From the NCBI RefSeq assembly GCF_963677685.1, contig NZ_OY782186.1, forward strand, positions 1,240,001-1,304,000: a DNA stretch of 64,000 bases, read 5' to 3'. Shown here one piece after another: positions 45,644 through 53,731 of this stretch (positions are counted from its first letter, which is position 1; the number at the start of each line of letters is the position of its first letter). This DNA is from an uncultured Bacteroides sp. (GTDB lineage: Bacteria > Bacteroidota > Bacteroidia > Bacteroidales > Bacteroidaceae). Position numbers and translations under genes: made by a program. The notes beneath the pieces were generated by a model. It saw only the letters and a list, made by a program, of their open reading frames with translations, made no database searches and was not told the origin of the DNA.

Positions 45644-46954
45644 TTATTTACGATCAGAGTCTTTTATCCATTGGCTGATGTCTTTAATTACATATTCCGG
45701 TATTGAAGCTTTTTGTGCATATTCTGACGGAATTGATTTTCCCTTTCCTTCCTGATAGAGATGATTTAATTTTGGGTAAGATTTGAATGTCACATTTCTG
45801 TTATGCTTTAAACTAGAACGCCACATGTTGAAATCGGTCATTGTTACCTGATAATCTCGCTCACCTTGCAGTATGAAAATAGGAAGTTTGAGCTTTTTGG
45901 CAACTTTTACTTGATTGTATTTTTCGGCAAATTGCCAATATGCCTTACTTAAATTGAGAGGCAATCCTATCTTCTCGTCATACTTTTTTGTTCCCAAATT
46001 CTTTAGGTTGGCTATTTGTTCTTTAATAAGAGTTGTCTGTTTTTTATCTTTATCCGATGAATCTTGTAACGATGATAGATAGTTTACCTGGTCTAAGATT
46101 ACATCTTCTAGTGGACGGGCATTTCCTGAAAGCATGATTATTCCAGCTAGTTCCGGAGCTTTTTGAGCAATACGAGGGGCAAGCATTGCACCTAGGCTAT
46201 GCCCTATAAGATAAATCTGATTAGTGTCAAACTGCGGATTCTTTTTTGCCCATTTTATAGCGGCAATAGCATCGTCTACTGTTTCGTCATCAAAAGTCCC
46301 CTTTTTTTCTACCGTTTTCCATTTACTACCATAAATAAACGTTCTCTTGTCATATCGAATAACAGCAATGCCTCTATCTGCTAATCCCCATGCTATGTCA
46401 CGGAAAGGTTTGTTTGCTCCTACCGTTTCATCCCTGTCGTTGGGTCCTGAACCATGTACGAGAATTGCTACCGGTGCTTTAGTCATTTTGTTAGGATAGC
46501 TCATAGTACCGGGAAGCTTATACTTTCCCGATACTATTTCTATAGAAGATTCTGAAAATTTATCGTTCTTTACAGGAACTGATGCACTGTGGGGAACGGG
46601 TATGAAACGGATGGTATTCACTTTTCCATCTGGATCAAAAGCAACCAACAAGCGCAAAGGAGAATTTTTAAATACTAAATCACAATAATACATATTTTGA
46701 CTTTCTATTGCAGTTCTCTGCCATTCTCCTTTTGATTGATAGGCGCCAAAACGTTCTTCTAATTTATGAAATATACTATTGAACGTTTCCGGAGTGGCTC
46801 TAGCACGTATTTTTTCATTAAAATGTGTATAGATACTGTCACCCTGTCCGTTGGCGATAAATTCAAATACTTTATCAGCGGCCGATTCATAATTTTGTGC
46901 ATAAGTATTAAAACTCCCCCACAATAATATGGCCAGTAGTATTGAAAACTTCAT
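45644..46954 (-). CDS. Exported alpha/beta hydrolase with N-terminal DUF3887-like domain
   Basis: From ATG 46954 the protein has 436 residues and begins with a signal peptide (KFSILLAILLWGSFNTYAQ). An in-frame ATG at 46972 adds six residues and is less likely. The N-terminal domain (about 25-120, AADKVFEFIANGQGDSIYTHF) is of the DUF3887 type found before hydrolases in Bacteroidales. The C-terminal domain has VHGSGPNDRDE, the nucleophile elbow IGHSLGA (Ser about 255) and late D/H residues (GERDYQV, LNHLY). It probably cleaves esters or short peptides in the periplasm. It lies between the SPFH and RHH genes on the same strand. Confidence 0.86.
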   Translation of the reverse strand: MKFSILLAILLWGSFNTYAQNYESAADKVFEFIANGQGDSIYTHFNEKIRARATPETFNSIFHKLEERFGAYQSKGEWQRTAIESQNMYYCDLVFKNSPLRLLVAFDPDGKVNTIRFIPVPHSASVPVKNDKFSESSIEIVSGKYKLPGTMSYPNKMTKAPVAILVHGSGPNDRDETVGANKPFRDIAWGLADRGIAVIRYDKRTFIYGSKWKTVEKKGTFDDETVDDAIAAIKWAKKNPQFDTNQIYLIGHSLGAMLAPRIAQKAPELAGIIMLSGNARPLEDVILDQVNYLSSLQDSSDKDKKQTTLIKEQIANLKNLGTKKYDEKIGLPLNLSKAYWQFAEKYNQVKVAKKLKLPIFILQGERDYQVTMTDFNMWRSSLKHNRNVTFKSYPKLNHLYQEGKGKSIPSEYAQKASIPEYVIKDISQWIKDSDRK

Positions 46955-47026
46955 GAATTGATACTTGATCATTGGAATAAAATTTTAGTGTTTCATTTAT
47001 TAATCGTTTTTTCTTTTTAGCATATC

Positions 47027-47983
47027 TCAATGATTTAATGTCCCTGTATTTACAACCGGCTGTGCAGCTTCATCAGCACAGAGTACTACTAACAAATTAC
47101 TTACCATTGCTGCTTTTTTATCTTCATCTAACTCAACAATTTCTTCTTCAGAAAGTTTTGTTAAAGCCATTTTTACCATTGATACAGCCCCTTCAACAAT
47201 CTTTTCACGAGCAGAAATAATGGCAGAAGCTTGTTGACGGCGAAGCATGACAGCTGCAATTTCAGGAGCATAAGCTAAATAGTTAAGTCTGGCTTCTACG
47301 ACTTCCATTCCTGCCATAGCTAAGCGTTCACTTAATTTGTTTTCTAATTCTTCATTAATTTCATCTCCTCCTGAACGCAGAGTAAGTTCGTTAGGACTGA
47401 TATCGTCACCATCATAAGCGTATTGTCCGGCAACTTGTCTTAAAGCAGCATCACTTTGTATCTTCACAAAATTTTCAAAAGCATTCATTCTATTCGCTAC
47501 TGAATTAGCTATGCCAGCTTGATTCCTATTATTCTGGTTCATTGCCATTGTTTGAGAATCAATTTCAAACATCGCTTTATAAGTATCTTTTAGTTTCCAT
47601 ACTAATACAAGCCCTATCATGATTGGATTGCCTATCTTATCATTCACCTTGATGGGTTCTACATCCAAGTTGCGAGCGCGAAGTGACAGTTTCTTTTTGT
47701 TTAGAAAAGGATTTGCCCAGAAGAAGCCGGTCTCTTTAAAAGTTCCTTTGTATTTTCCAAAAAACACCATTGCTCTGGCTTCATTCGGTTCAAGAGACAT
47801 AAAGCCGAAGAGAAAAATGAAGAAAATCACAATTCCTATGACCCCGAGGAGAATAGCAATTTCTTCTAAGGTTTTGTACATCGTTAAAGAGAACACACTA
47901 AGAGCGAGGAGTGCTATTAAAACGAATAACATGATGAAGCCATTCATTTTAAAGCCATTAAAAGACGTTTCTTTTGTTTCCAT
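47027..47983 (-). CDS. SPFH/band-7 (stomatin/flotillin-like) membrane protein
   Basis: The 318-residue protein has two N-terminal hydrophobic helices (about 13-33 and 38-60) and then an SPFH domain (about 70-270: EPNEARAMVFFGKYKGTFKETGFFWANPF, KLSLRARNLDVEPIKVNDKIGNPIMIGLVLVWKL). A helical C-terminal tail follows (RQQASAIISAREKIVEGAV). SPFH proteins form oligomeric cages or microdomains that organise membrane proteins and proteases. It has a -7-like element and lies 72 nt upstream of the hydrolase gene, which could be an operon. Confidence 0.9.
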   Translation of the reverse strand: METKETSFNGFKMNGFIMLFVLIALLALSVFSLTMYKTLEEIAILLGVIGIVIFFIFLFGFMSLEPNEARAMVFFGKYKGTFKETGFFWANPFLNKKKLSLRARNLDVEPIKVNDKIGNPIMIGLVLVWKLKDTYKAMFEIDSQTMAMNQNNRNQAGIANSVANRMNAFENFVKIQSDAALRQVAGQYAYDGDDISPNELTLRSGGDEINEELENKLSERLAMAGMEVVEARLNYLAYAPEIAAVMLRRQQASAIISAREKIVEGAVSMVKMALTKLSEEEIVELDEDKKAAMVSNLLVVLCADEAAQPVVNTGTLNH

Positions 47984-48013
47984 AGATTTGTTTTTGATAT
48001 TATTATGATATCA

Positions 48014-48021
48014 CAAATATA
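48014..48021 (-). promoter_or_regulatory. Bacteroides -7 element for the SPFH gene
   Basis: The minus strand reads TATATTTG, 30 bp upstream of the ATG at 47983. Confidence 0.45.
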
Positions 48022-48174
48022 TCTGTTTTATTTTTTAATATCCTAATTTTTTTCAATTTTTTTTATGTGCTTAAATTTTAAATTTGATATTATATTTCAT
48101 TTTGATGAGATAGACGCCTTTTAGTTAAAGCTGAGACAAAGAACCGTTCTCAAAGTTTTGATTTAACGAAAATA

Positions 48175-48202
48175 GCCTCGTTACACGATATTGTAACGAG
48201 GC
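48175..48202 (-). terminator. Terminator of the PLP-enzyme operon
   Basis: GCCTCGTTACA at 48175-48185 pairs exactly with TGTAACGAGGC at 48192-48202, flanked by A-rich and T-rich tracts. It lies about 48 nt past the stop of the minus-strand gene at 48250. It belongs to the shared-core hairpin family also seen at 11094 and 56890. Confidence 0.82.
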
Positions 48203-48249
48203 CATTTTTTGCTTTTAGAGCTTTAAATCAGTATAATTAGACTTTGCCT

Positions 48250-49482
48250 TTATTTTAATGCCTGAATAATGTCCTCTAATAAGTCATCCGTATTCTCTAA
48301 GCCAACTGATAGTCGAATCGTTTTGTCATTAACATCCATACTTTTCCGTTGCTCAGCTGTGAATGAGCCATATATGGTACTTGCAGGATGTATGACGAGA
48401 GATTTATTATCGAATAAATTGGTCGCTCTGCGGATTAACTTGAGTTTATTAATAAAATGGAAACATGCTTCTCTGGATGCTAGATTAAAAGTTAGCATAG
48501 CACCCGGCAGTGATCCGAATTGTTCCTTGCTCAATTGATAATACGGGTTATCAGGTAAACCAGTATAGTTTACTGACTCTATATCGGAAATCTTTTGTAA
48601 GCTTTCAGCTAGTTTTAGGCATGTGTTTGCTTGGCGTTCGAAACGAATTTCTACGGTTTCTAAGCCTAATGTCTGCATATAAGCTACTTGCGGGGTCATA
48701 TAAGCACCAAGATTTCGATGAATTTCTTTGCGAAGCTTCATGGTGAAAGTAGCCGATCCAAATTCGATGTTCATAGCAGCCAATTTTTTAGAAAAGCTCC
48801 AGTCGAAAGTTCCATAGTCTATAATTAATCCACCAATACTTGTCGCTCCTCCAGAAATATATTTTGTGCTAGATACAATTTCTATATCGACCCCGAAATT
48901 TTTAGCAGAAAAGACATTAAAAGGAATGACAGTCGTATCAGCTACTAAAGGCACTCCTTGTTCATGTCCGATAGTAGAAAGTGCTTTTAAGTCGGCTATT
49001 TCTAGCTGAGGATTGGTAATTACTTCCAAAAAAATGGCACAAGTGTTCTGATCTATTTGCTTCTTGACTTCATCGATGTTGGTCAAATCACAAAAACGGA
49101 CTTCCACGCCGAAAGCGGCTAAGGTATTTTTTAAAAAAGAATAAGTATTTCCAAATAGGTGTGCTGAAGTTACGATGTTACTCCCTGTCTGTGCCAAAGT
49201 GATGAGCGTGTTACTAATAGCAGCCATCCCTGAGTTGAGGGCAGTAACACTTAAAGCATCTGTTACAACCTGTACTTTCCGCTCAAAATATTGTACGGTA
49301 GGGTTGGTTATGCGTGAGTAAGCGTGTTCTTTTGTTCGTCCGCAAAAAGCAGCTTCCATAGCTTCTGCCGTGTCGAACTCGTATGCTGCGGTATTATATA
49401 TAGGCATAGATAAAGAACCATATACATCTTCTTTTTCAAATGCAGTATGCAACACGAGTGACTCAAAATTCTTTTTTTTCAT
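48250..49482 (-). CDS. Cys/Met-metabolism PLP enzyme (O-acetylhomoserine sulfhydrylase/cystathionine gamma-synthase type)
   Basis: The 410-residue fold-type I PLP enzyme belongs to the trans-sulfuration family. The start YNTAAYEFDTAEAMEAAF, the N-P-T-V-Q-Y-F-E-R-K motif (about 60-69) and the PLP lysine in SSTKYISGG (Lys207) are clear, and the length resembles that of O-acetylhomoserine aminocarboxypropyltransferase. Subtypes differ in small residues I cannot judge. It follows the MalY/PatB gene by 9 nt on the minus strand, so the pair is one operon acting on sulfur amino acids. Confidence 0.88.
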   Translation of the reverse strand: MKKKNFESLVLHTAFEKEDVYGSLSMPIYNTAAYEFDTAEAMEAAFCGRTKEHAYSRITNPTVQYFERKVQVVTDALSVTALNSGMAAISNTLITLAQTGSNIVTSAHLFGNTYSFLKNTLAAFGVEVRFCDLTNIDEVKKQIDQNTCAIFLEVITNPQLEIADLKALSTIGHEQGVPLVADTTVIPFNVFSAKNFGVDIEIVSSTKYISGGATSIGGLIIDYGTFDWSFSKKLAAMNIEFGSATFTMKLRKEIHRNLGAYMTPQVAYMQTLGLETVEIRFERQANTCLKLAESLQKISDIESVNYTGLPDNPYYQLSKEQFGSLPGAMLTFNLASREACFHFINKLKLIRRATNLFDNKSLVIHPASTIYGSFTAEQRKSMDVNDKTIRLSVGLENTDDLLEDIIQALK

Positions 49483-49491
49483 TTTGCTTGG

Positions 49492-50676
49492 CTAGTTATT
49501 AGAAACGCATTGCTTTTGATACGCGTCATGTAATTGCTCTAATGCTTTCTTTAAAACACTTCTTGGGCACCCGGCATTTAATCTCATGAAACCAGTACCT
49601 TCTTTCCCGAAGATAGCTCCATCGTTAAGTGCAAGATGTGCTCCGTCGATAAACAATTTAAGCAATTCATCTTGAGGTAAGTTTAATTCTCTGCAATCCA
49701 AAAAGATAAGATAGGAAGCCTGAGGGCGAATCGCTTTAATAGCAGGTATATTTTTCTTTAAATATTCATCTACAAAATCGATGTTCCCTTGGATATATTC
49801 TTTTACTTGATCCAACCATTCTGTTCCGTTACTATAAGCGGCAACTACAGTGTTGAAAGAAAAAATATGTCCTTCGCCTAATTCGCTACCATTTACATAG
49901 GCACTGAATTTCCTTCTTAAACTTTCATTCTCAATGATGCAGTAGGAACTGGAAATTCCAGGCATATTAAATGCTTTGCTTGATGACATGAACACAATGG
50001 AATTCATTTTTGCTTCTTCCGATACTGTAGCGAAAGGATGGTGGATGTATGGTGACAGAGTGAGATCTGCATGAATTTCGTCAGAGATAACGATTGTTTT
50101 GTTTTCATAGCATATACGTGCTACTTCAGCTAATTCATCTTTAGTCCATACTCTTCCTCCTGGATTATGAGGATTACATAAAATGAAAAGCTTACACCCT
50201 TTAATATCCTCTTTGAATCGATCCATATCCATGCGATATTGTCCATCTCTCAGAATAAGCGGATTATAAACGACTTTTCGGTTGTTGTGTTGCGTAACTA
50301 AGAAGAAAGGGTGGTATACGGGAGGTTGTACCATTACTTTATCTCCTACGTTAGTCAGACATTGAATAGCCATTGCTAGTCCGGGTACTATCCCGGGAGT
50401 ATGAGTCAACATTTCGGGAGATATTTTCCAATCAAAGCGTTGTTGAACCCAATTAGTGATAGAAGAATACCAACGATCAGGTTTCATCGTATATCCTAAT
50501 ACTTCATTTTCCAGCCTGTCTTTTATTGCTTTAATGATGAAAGGCGGAGTACGGAAATCCATATCAGCAACCCATAAAGGGATTAAATCATTTCTTCCCC
50601 ATCTAGGGGCTATGGCATCGAGTTTTAAAGAATCGGTATTATGGCGATCAACTATTTCGTCAAAATCATATTTCAT
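49492..50676 (-). CDS. MalY/PatB-type cystathionine beta-lyase or aminotransferase
   Basis: The 394-residue fold-type I PLP protein matches the MalY/PatB family: WVADMDFRTPPFI near the N-terminus, ILCNPHNPGGRVW (about 162-174), SDEIHADLTL (about 200-209) and the PLP lysine in SSSKAFNMPG (Lys234). Members cleave cystathionine to homocysteine and may act in regulation. It is first in a two-gene operon with the Cys/Met-metabolism enzyme. The gene has a -7-like element and faces a plus-strand HAD gene across a 155-nt divergent region. Confidence 0.9.
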   Translation of the reverse strand: MKYDFDEIVDRHNTDSLKLDAIAPRWGRNDLIPLWVADMDFRTPPFIIKAIKDRLENEVLGYTMKPDRWYSSITNWVQQRFDWKISPEMLTHTPGIVPGLAMAIQCLTNVGDKVMVQPPVYHPFFLVTQHNNRKVVYNPLILRDGQYRMDMDRFKEDIKGCKLFILCNPHNPGGRVWTKDELAEVARICYENKTIVISDEIHADLTLSPYIHHPFATVSEEAKMNSIVFMSSSKAFNMPGISSSYCIIENESLRRKFSAYVNGSELGEGHIFSFNTVVAAYSNGTEWLDQVKEYIQGNIDFVDEYLKKNIPAIKAIRPQASYLIFLDCRELNLPQDELLKLFIDGAHLALNDGAIFGKEGTGFMRLNAGCPRSVLKKALEQLHDAYQKQCVSNN

Positions 50677-50712
50677 AATCTATTTAATTTTACTTATTAA
50701 TATATAGAATTA

Positions 50713-50720
50713 CAAAGGTA
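50713..50720 (-). promoter_or_regulatory. Bacteroides -7 element for the MalY/PatB operon
   Basis: The minus strand reads TACCTTTG, 36 bp upstream of the ATG at 50676. Confidence 0.5.
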
Positions 50721-50781
50721 GAATTCATCTTAATTATATGAAGAGTTAATCTTCTTATTTTAGACTAAAAAAACAGAAAAA

Positions 50782-50814
50782 TGCCATATCTATGGCAGTA
50801 AGTTCGTATTTTTG
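50782..50814 (+). promoter_or_regulatory. Palindrome and -7 element upstream of the HAD phosphatase gene
   Basis: A perfect inverted repeat, TGCCATA-TC-TATGGCA (50782-50797), occupies the place of the -33 region, and TATTTTTG (50807-50814) is a -7 match 17 bp before the start at 50832. The geometry suits an operator controlling this promoter. Confidence 0.5.
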
Positions 50815-50831
50815 CATAAAACTAAATATTG

Positions 50832-51617
50832 ATGATCATGATAAAAGCCCTGTTTCTAGATATCGACGGGACATTAGTAAGTTTCAAAACTCACGCAATA
50901 CCACAATCTACTATTAAAGCATTGGAAATATTAAGAAATAAAGGTATTAAGCTATATATTTCGACAGGACGTCCTAGAGCGGCTATAAACAATCTGGGAG
51001 ATCTTCGTTTTGACGGTTATATCACAATGAACGGTAGCTATTGCTACGGAGATGATAAAGATGAGGTTGTTTATAAGAGTCCTATTCCTTCTGAGGATGT
51101 AAATACATTGCTTGATATTTTATCTGTAGAAAAAGATTGTCCTTGCGTAATTGTGAGGGAGCATAATATGTTTATTTGCAACCCAAATGAAAAGATGGAT
51201 GAATTTATTGAGATGCTTAAATTCCCTAGAGTTCCGGCTATCAGTATTGAAGAGGCACGGAAAGAAGAGGTTTTTCAGCTATCTCCATTTTTCTCCTTGG
51301 AACAGGAGGAGAAATACCTGCCACTGATGACTCATTGTGAATCTAGTCGTTGGTATCCGAGTTTTACTGATATTGTAAGAAAAGGCAATAGCAAGCAATT
51401 GGGAATGGATAAAATCTTGGAATACTTAGGTATATCATTGGATGAAACGATGGCTTTTGGTGATGGAGGAAATGACATAAGTATGTTGAGACATGCTCAT
51501 ATAGGTATCGCTATGGGGAATGCTAATCAAGAGGTGAAGAATTCTGCTGATTATGTTACGGATTCTATTGATGATGATGGTCTATGGAATGCTTTGAAAC
51601 ACTATAACCTTATTTAA
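50832..51617 (+). CDS. Cof-type HAD-superfamily phosphatase
   Basis: The 261-residue cytoplasmic phosphatase starts at ATG 50832 (ATG 50838 is another option; an upstream TTG at 50829 is rejected). The DxDGT motif is LFLDIDGTLVSF, with the HAD-IIB cap between about 80 and 190, and the late AFGDGGNDISMLRHA motif binds Mg. Such enzymes dephosphorylate sugar phosphates or cofactors. It lies 8 nt before the helicase gene, so the two may be co-transcribed. Substrate unknown. Confidence 0.9.
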   Translation: MIMIKALFLDIDGTLVSFKTHAIPQSTIKALEILRNKGIKLYISTGRPRAAINNLGDLRFDGYITMNGSYCYGDDKDEVVYKSPIPSEDVNTLLDILSVEKDCPCVIVREHNMFICNPNEKMDEFIEMLKFPRVPAISIEEARKEEVFQLSPFFSLEQEEKYLPLMTHCESSRWYPSFTDIVRKGNSKQLGMDKILEYLGISLDETMAFGDGGNDISMLRHAHIGIAMGNANQEVKNSADYVTDSIDDDGLWNALKHYNLI

Positions 51618-51625
51618 TTGCTAGA

Positions 51626-53635
51626 ATGGCGGAAAATGTAATAGATACGGATAATCTCGAGTTTAAAGATGCTTTAAACCTGATACAGTATACGCGTCAG
51701 TCTATTTTCCTAACAGGAAAGGCGGGAACAGGGAAATCCACATTTTTAAAATATATCTGCCAAAACACGAAGAAAAAGCATGTTGTTTTGGCTCCTACCG
51801 GTATTGCAGCTATTAATGCAGGCGGGAGTACGATGCATAGTTTCTTTAAGTTACCTTTCTACCCACTCTTGCCGGATGATCCAAATATGAGTTTACAGCG
51901 AGGGCGTATACATGATTTTTTCAAGTATACTAAAGCGCATCGTAAGCTATTGGAACAAATTGAACTGGTTATTATCGATGAAATTTCAATGGTTAGGGCA
52001 GATCTTATTGATGCCATTGACCGCATTCTGAGAGTCTATTCGCACAACTTACGCGAGCCATTCGGTGGTAAACAGCTCCTTTTTGTAGGAGATGTTTTTC
52101 AGTTAGAACCAGTTGTTAAAAGCGATGAACGTGATATTCTCAGTCGCTTTTATCCTACCCCTTACTTCTTTTCTGCTAAAGCTTTTGCACAAATAGAATT
52201 GGTGTCTATTGAATTGAAGAAGGTTTATCGGCAAACTGACAGGGTATTTGTGAATGTTCTTGATCATATACGTAATAATACTGTGGGGGCTGCTGATTTA
52301 CAATTACTTAATACTCGTTTTGGCACCTCTATTGAACAAGGAGAAGCGGATATGTATATTACTCTGGCTACTCGGCGGGATAATGTAGATTTTATTAATG
52401 AAAAAAAATTAAAGGAGTTGCCTGGTGATCCAATCGTTTTTTGTGGTGAGATTACCGGAGAGTTTCCTGAGAGTAGTTTGCCTACCCAAAAAGATCTGAC
52501 TTTGAAACCTGGTGCACAGATTATTTTTATAAAAAATGATTATGAACGTCGGTGGGTGAACGGTACAATTGGGACTATTAGCGGCATTGATGAAGACGGA
52601 ACGATATATGTTATTACTGACACCGGGAAAGAGTGTGATGTGAAGAAAGAATCGTGGAGAAATATTCGCTATAAATACAATGAAAAGAAAAAACAGATAG
52701 AAGAGGAGGAATTAGGTGTATTTGTTCAATATCCTATTCGTTTGGCATGGGCAATAACGATACACAAGAGTCAAGGTCTTACTTTTAGTAGGGTGGTGAT
52801 TGATTTTACCGGAGGTGTTTTTGCCGGAGGGCAAGCTTATGTTGCTTTAAGTAGATGTACCTCTCTTAATGGTATTCAACTAAAGAAGCAGATCAGTCGC
52901 GCTGATGTATTTGTTCGTCCTGAAATAGTTACTTTTGCGGAGCGCTTTAATAACCGCATGGCGATAGAAAGAGCTTTAAAGCAGGCTCAGGCGGATGTAG
53001 AGTATGTAGAAGCAAGCAAAGCTTTCGATCAAGGAAATTTCAATTCTTTTTTGGATTATTTTTTTAAGGCTATACATTCGAGGTATGATATTGAGAAACC
53101 TGTAGTGAAGAGGCTTATACGTAAGAAACTGGGGATTATCAATCAGCTCCGAGATGAGAATAAGAGACTGAAGGAGCAGATGGCTGAGCAGAAAAAGAAT
53201 TTGCAGAAATATGCTCGTGAGTATTATTTGATGGGTAATCAATGTATTACACAGGCACATGATGTTCGTGCAGCTATGGCCAACTATGATAAAGCGCTAG
53301 AATTGTATCCTGATTACCCGGATGCTTGGGTTCGCAAGGGTATTACTTTTAGGATGGAAAAAAACTATAACGAGGCTGAACTTTGTTTTAATAGAGTGAT
53401 AAAATTGTCTCCTATCCATTTTAAAGCAATTTATAATCGCGGGAAATTATATTTGGAAACAGAGAATATTGAAGGTGCTTTGGCTGACTTTGATAAAGCG
53501 ACCACTTTGAAACCTGAGCATGCTGATTCTCATGAATTGTTTGGAGATGCATTGCTCAAAGTGGGTAAAGAGGATTTGGCGAGCATACAGTGGAGAATAG
53601 CTGAAGAATTGAGAAAAAAGAAGAAAAAGAATTGA
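51626..53635 (+). CDS. PIF1-like helicase with C-terminal TPR domain
   Basis: The 669-residue protein starts with an SF1 helicase of the Pif1/RecD-like type: Walker A FLTGKAGTGKSTF (about 28-40), Walker B IIDEISMV (about 115-122), LLFVGDVFQLEPV and the late motif TIHKSQGLTFSRV (about 376-388). After about residue 490 comes a charged coiled coil (RDENKRLKEQMAEQKKN) and then three TPR units (about 530-650). It probably unwinds DNA and docks partners through the TPRs. The helicase is cytoplasmic. The fusion is seen in this sequence; its function is unknown. It lies 8 nt after the HAD gene. Confidence 0.9.
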   Translation: MAENVIDTDNLEFKDALNLIQYTRQSIFLTGKAGTGKSTFLKYICQNTKKKHVVLAPTGIAAINAGGSTMHSFFKLPFYPLLPDDPNMSLQRGRIHDFFKYTKAHRKLLEQIELVIIDEISMVRADLIDAIDRILRVYSHNLREPFGGKQLLFVGDVFQLEPVVKSDERDILSRFYPTPYFFSAKAFAQIELVSIELKKVYRQTDRVFVNVLDHIRNNTVGAADLQLLNTRFGTSIEQGEADMYITLATRRDNVDFINEKKLKELPGDPIVFCGEITGEFPESSLPTQKDLTLKPGAQIIFIKNDYERRWVNGTIGTISGIDEDGTIYVITDTGKECDVKKESWRNIRYKYNEKKKQIEEEELGVFVQYPIRLAWAITIHKSQGLTFSRVVIDFTGGVFAGGQAYVALSRCTSLNGIQLKKQISRADVFVRPEIVTFAERFNNRMAIERALKQAQADVEYVEASKAFDQGNFNSFLDYFFKAIHSRYDIEKPVVKRLIRKKLGIINQLRDENKRLKEQMAEQKKNLQKYAREYYLMGNQCITQAHDVRAAMANYDKALELYPDYPDAWVRKGITFRMEKNYNEAELCFNRVIKLSPIHFKAIYNRGKLYLETENIEGALADFDKATTLKPEHADSHELFGDALLKVGKEDLASIQWRIAEELRKKKKKN

Positions 53636-53681
53636 TTTTAATTTCATATTGCTAAAAGACTTTTTTGTTAAAATAATTTAG

Positions 53682-53689
53682 TATATTTG
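53682..53689 (+). promoter_or_regulatory. Bacteroides -7 element for the AsmA-family gene
   Basis: TATATTTG, 42 bp before the ATG at 53732, with a TTTG at 53664-53667 that is 14 bp away and thus shorter than consensus spacing. Confidence 0.45.
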
Positions 53690-53731
53690 TGTTGTAACTT
53701 ACTTACTATCAATAATATAAAGTAAACAAGT

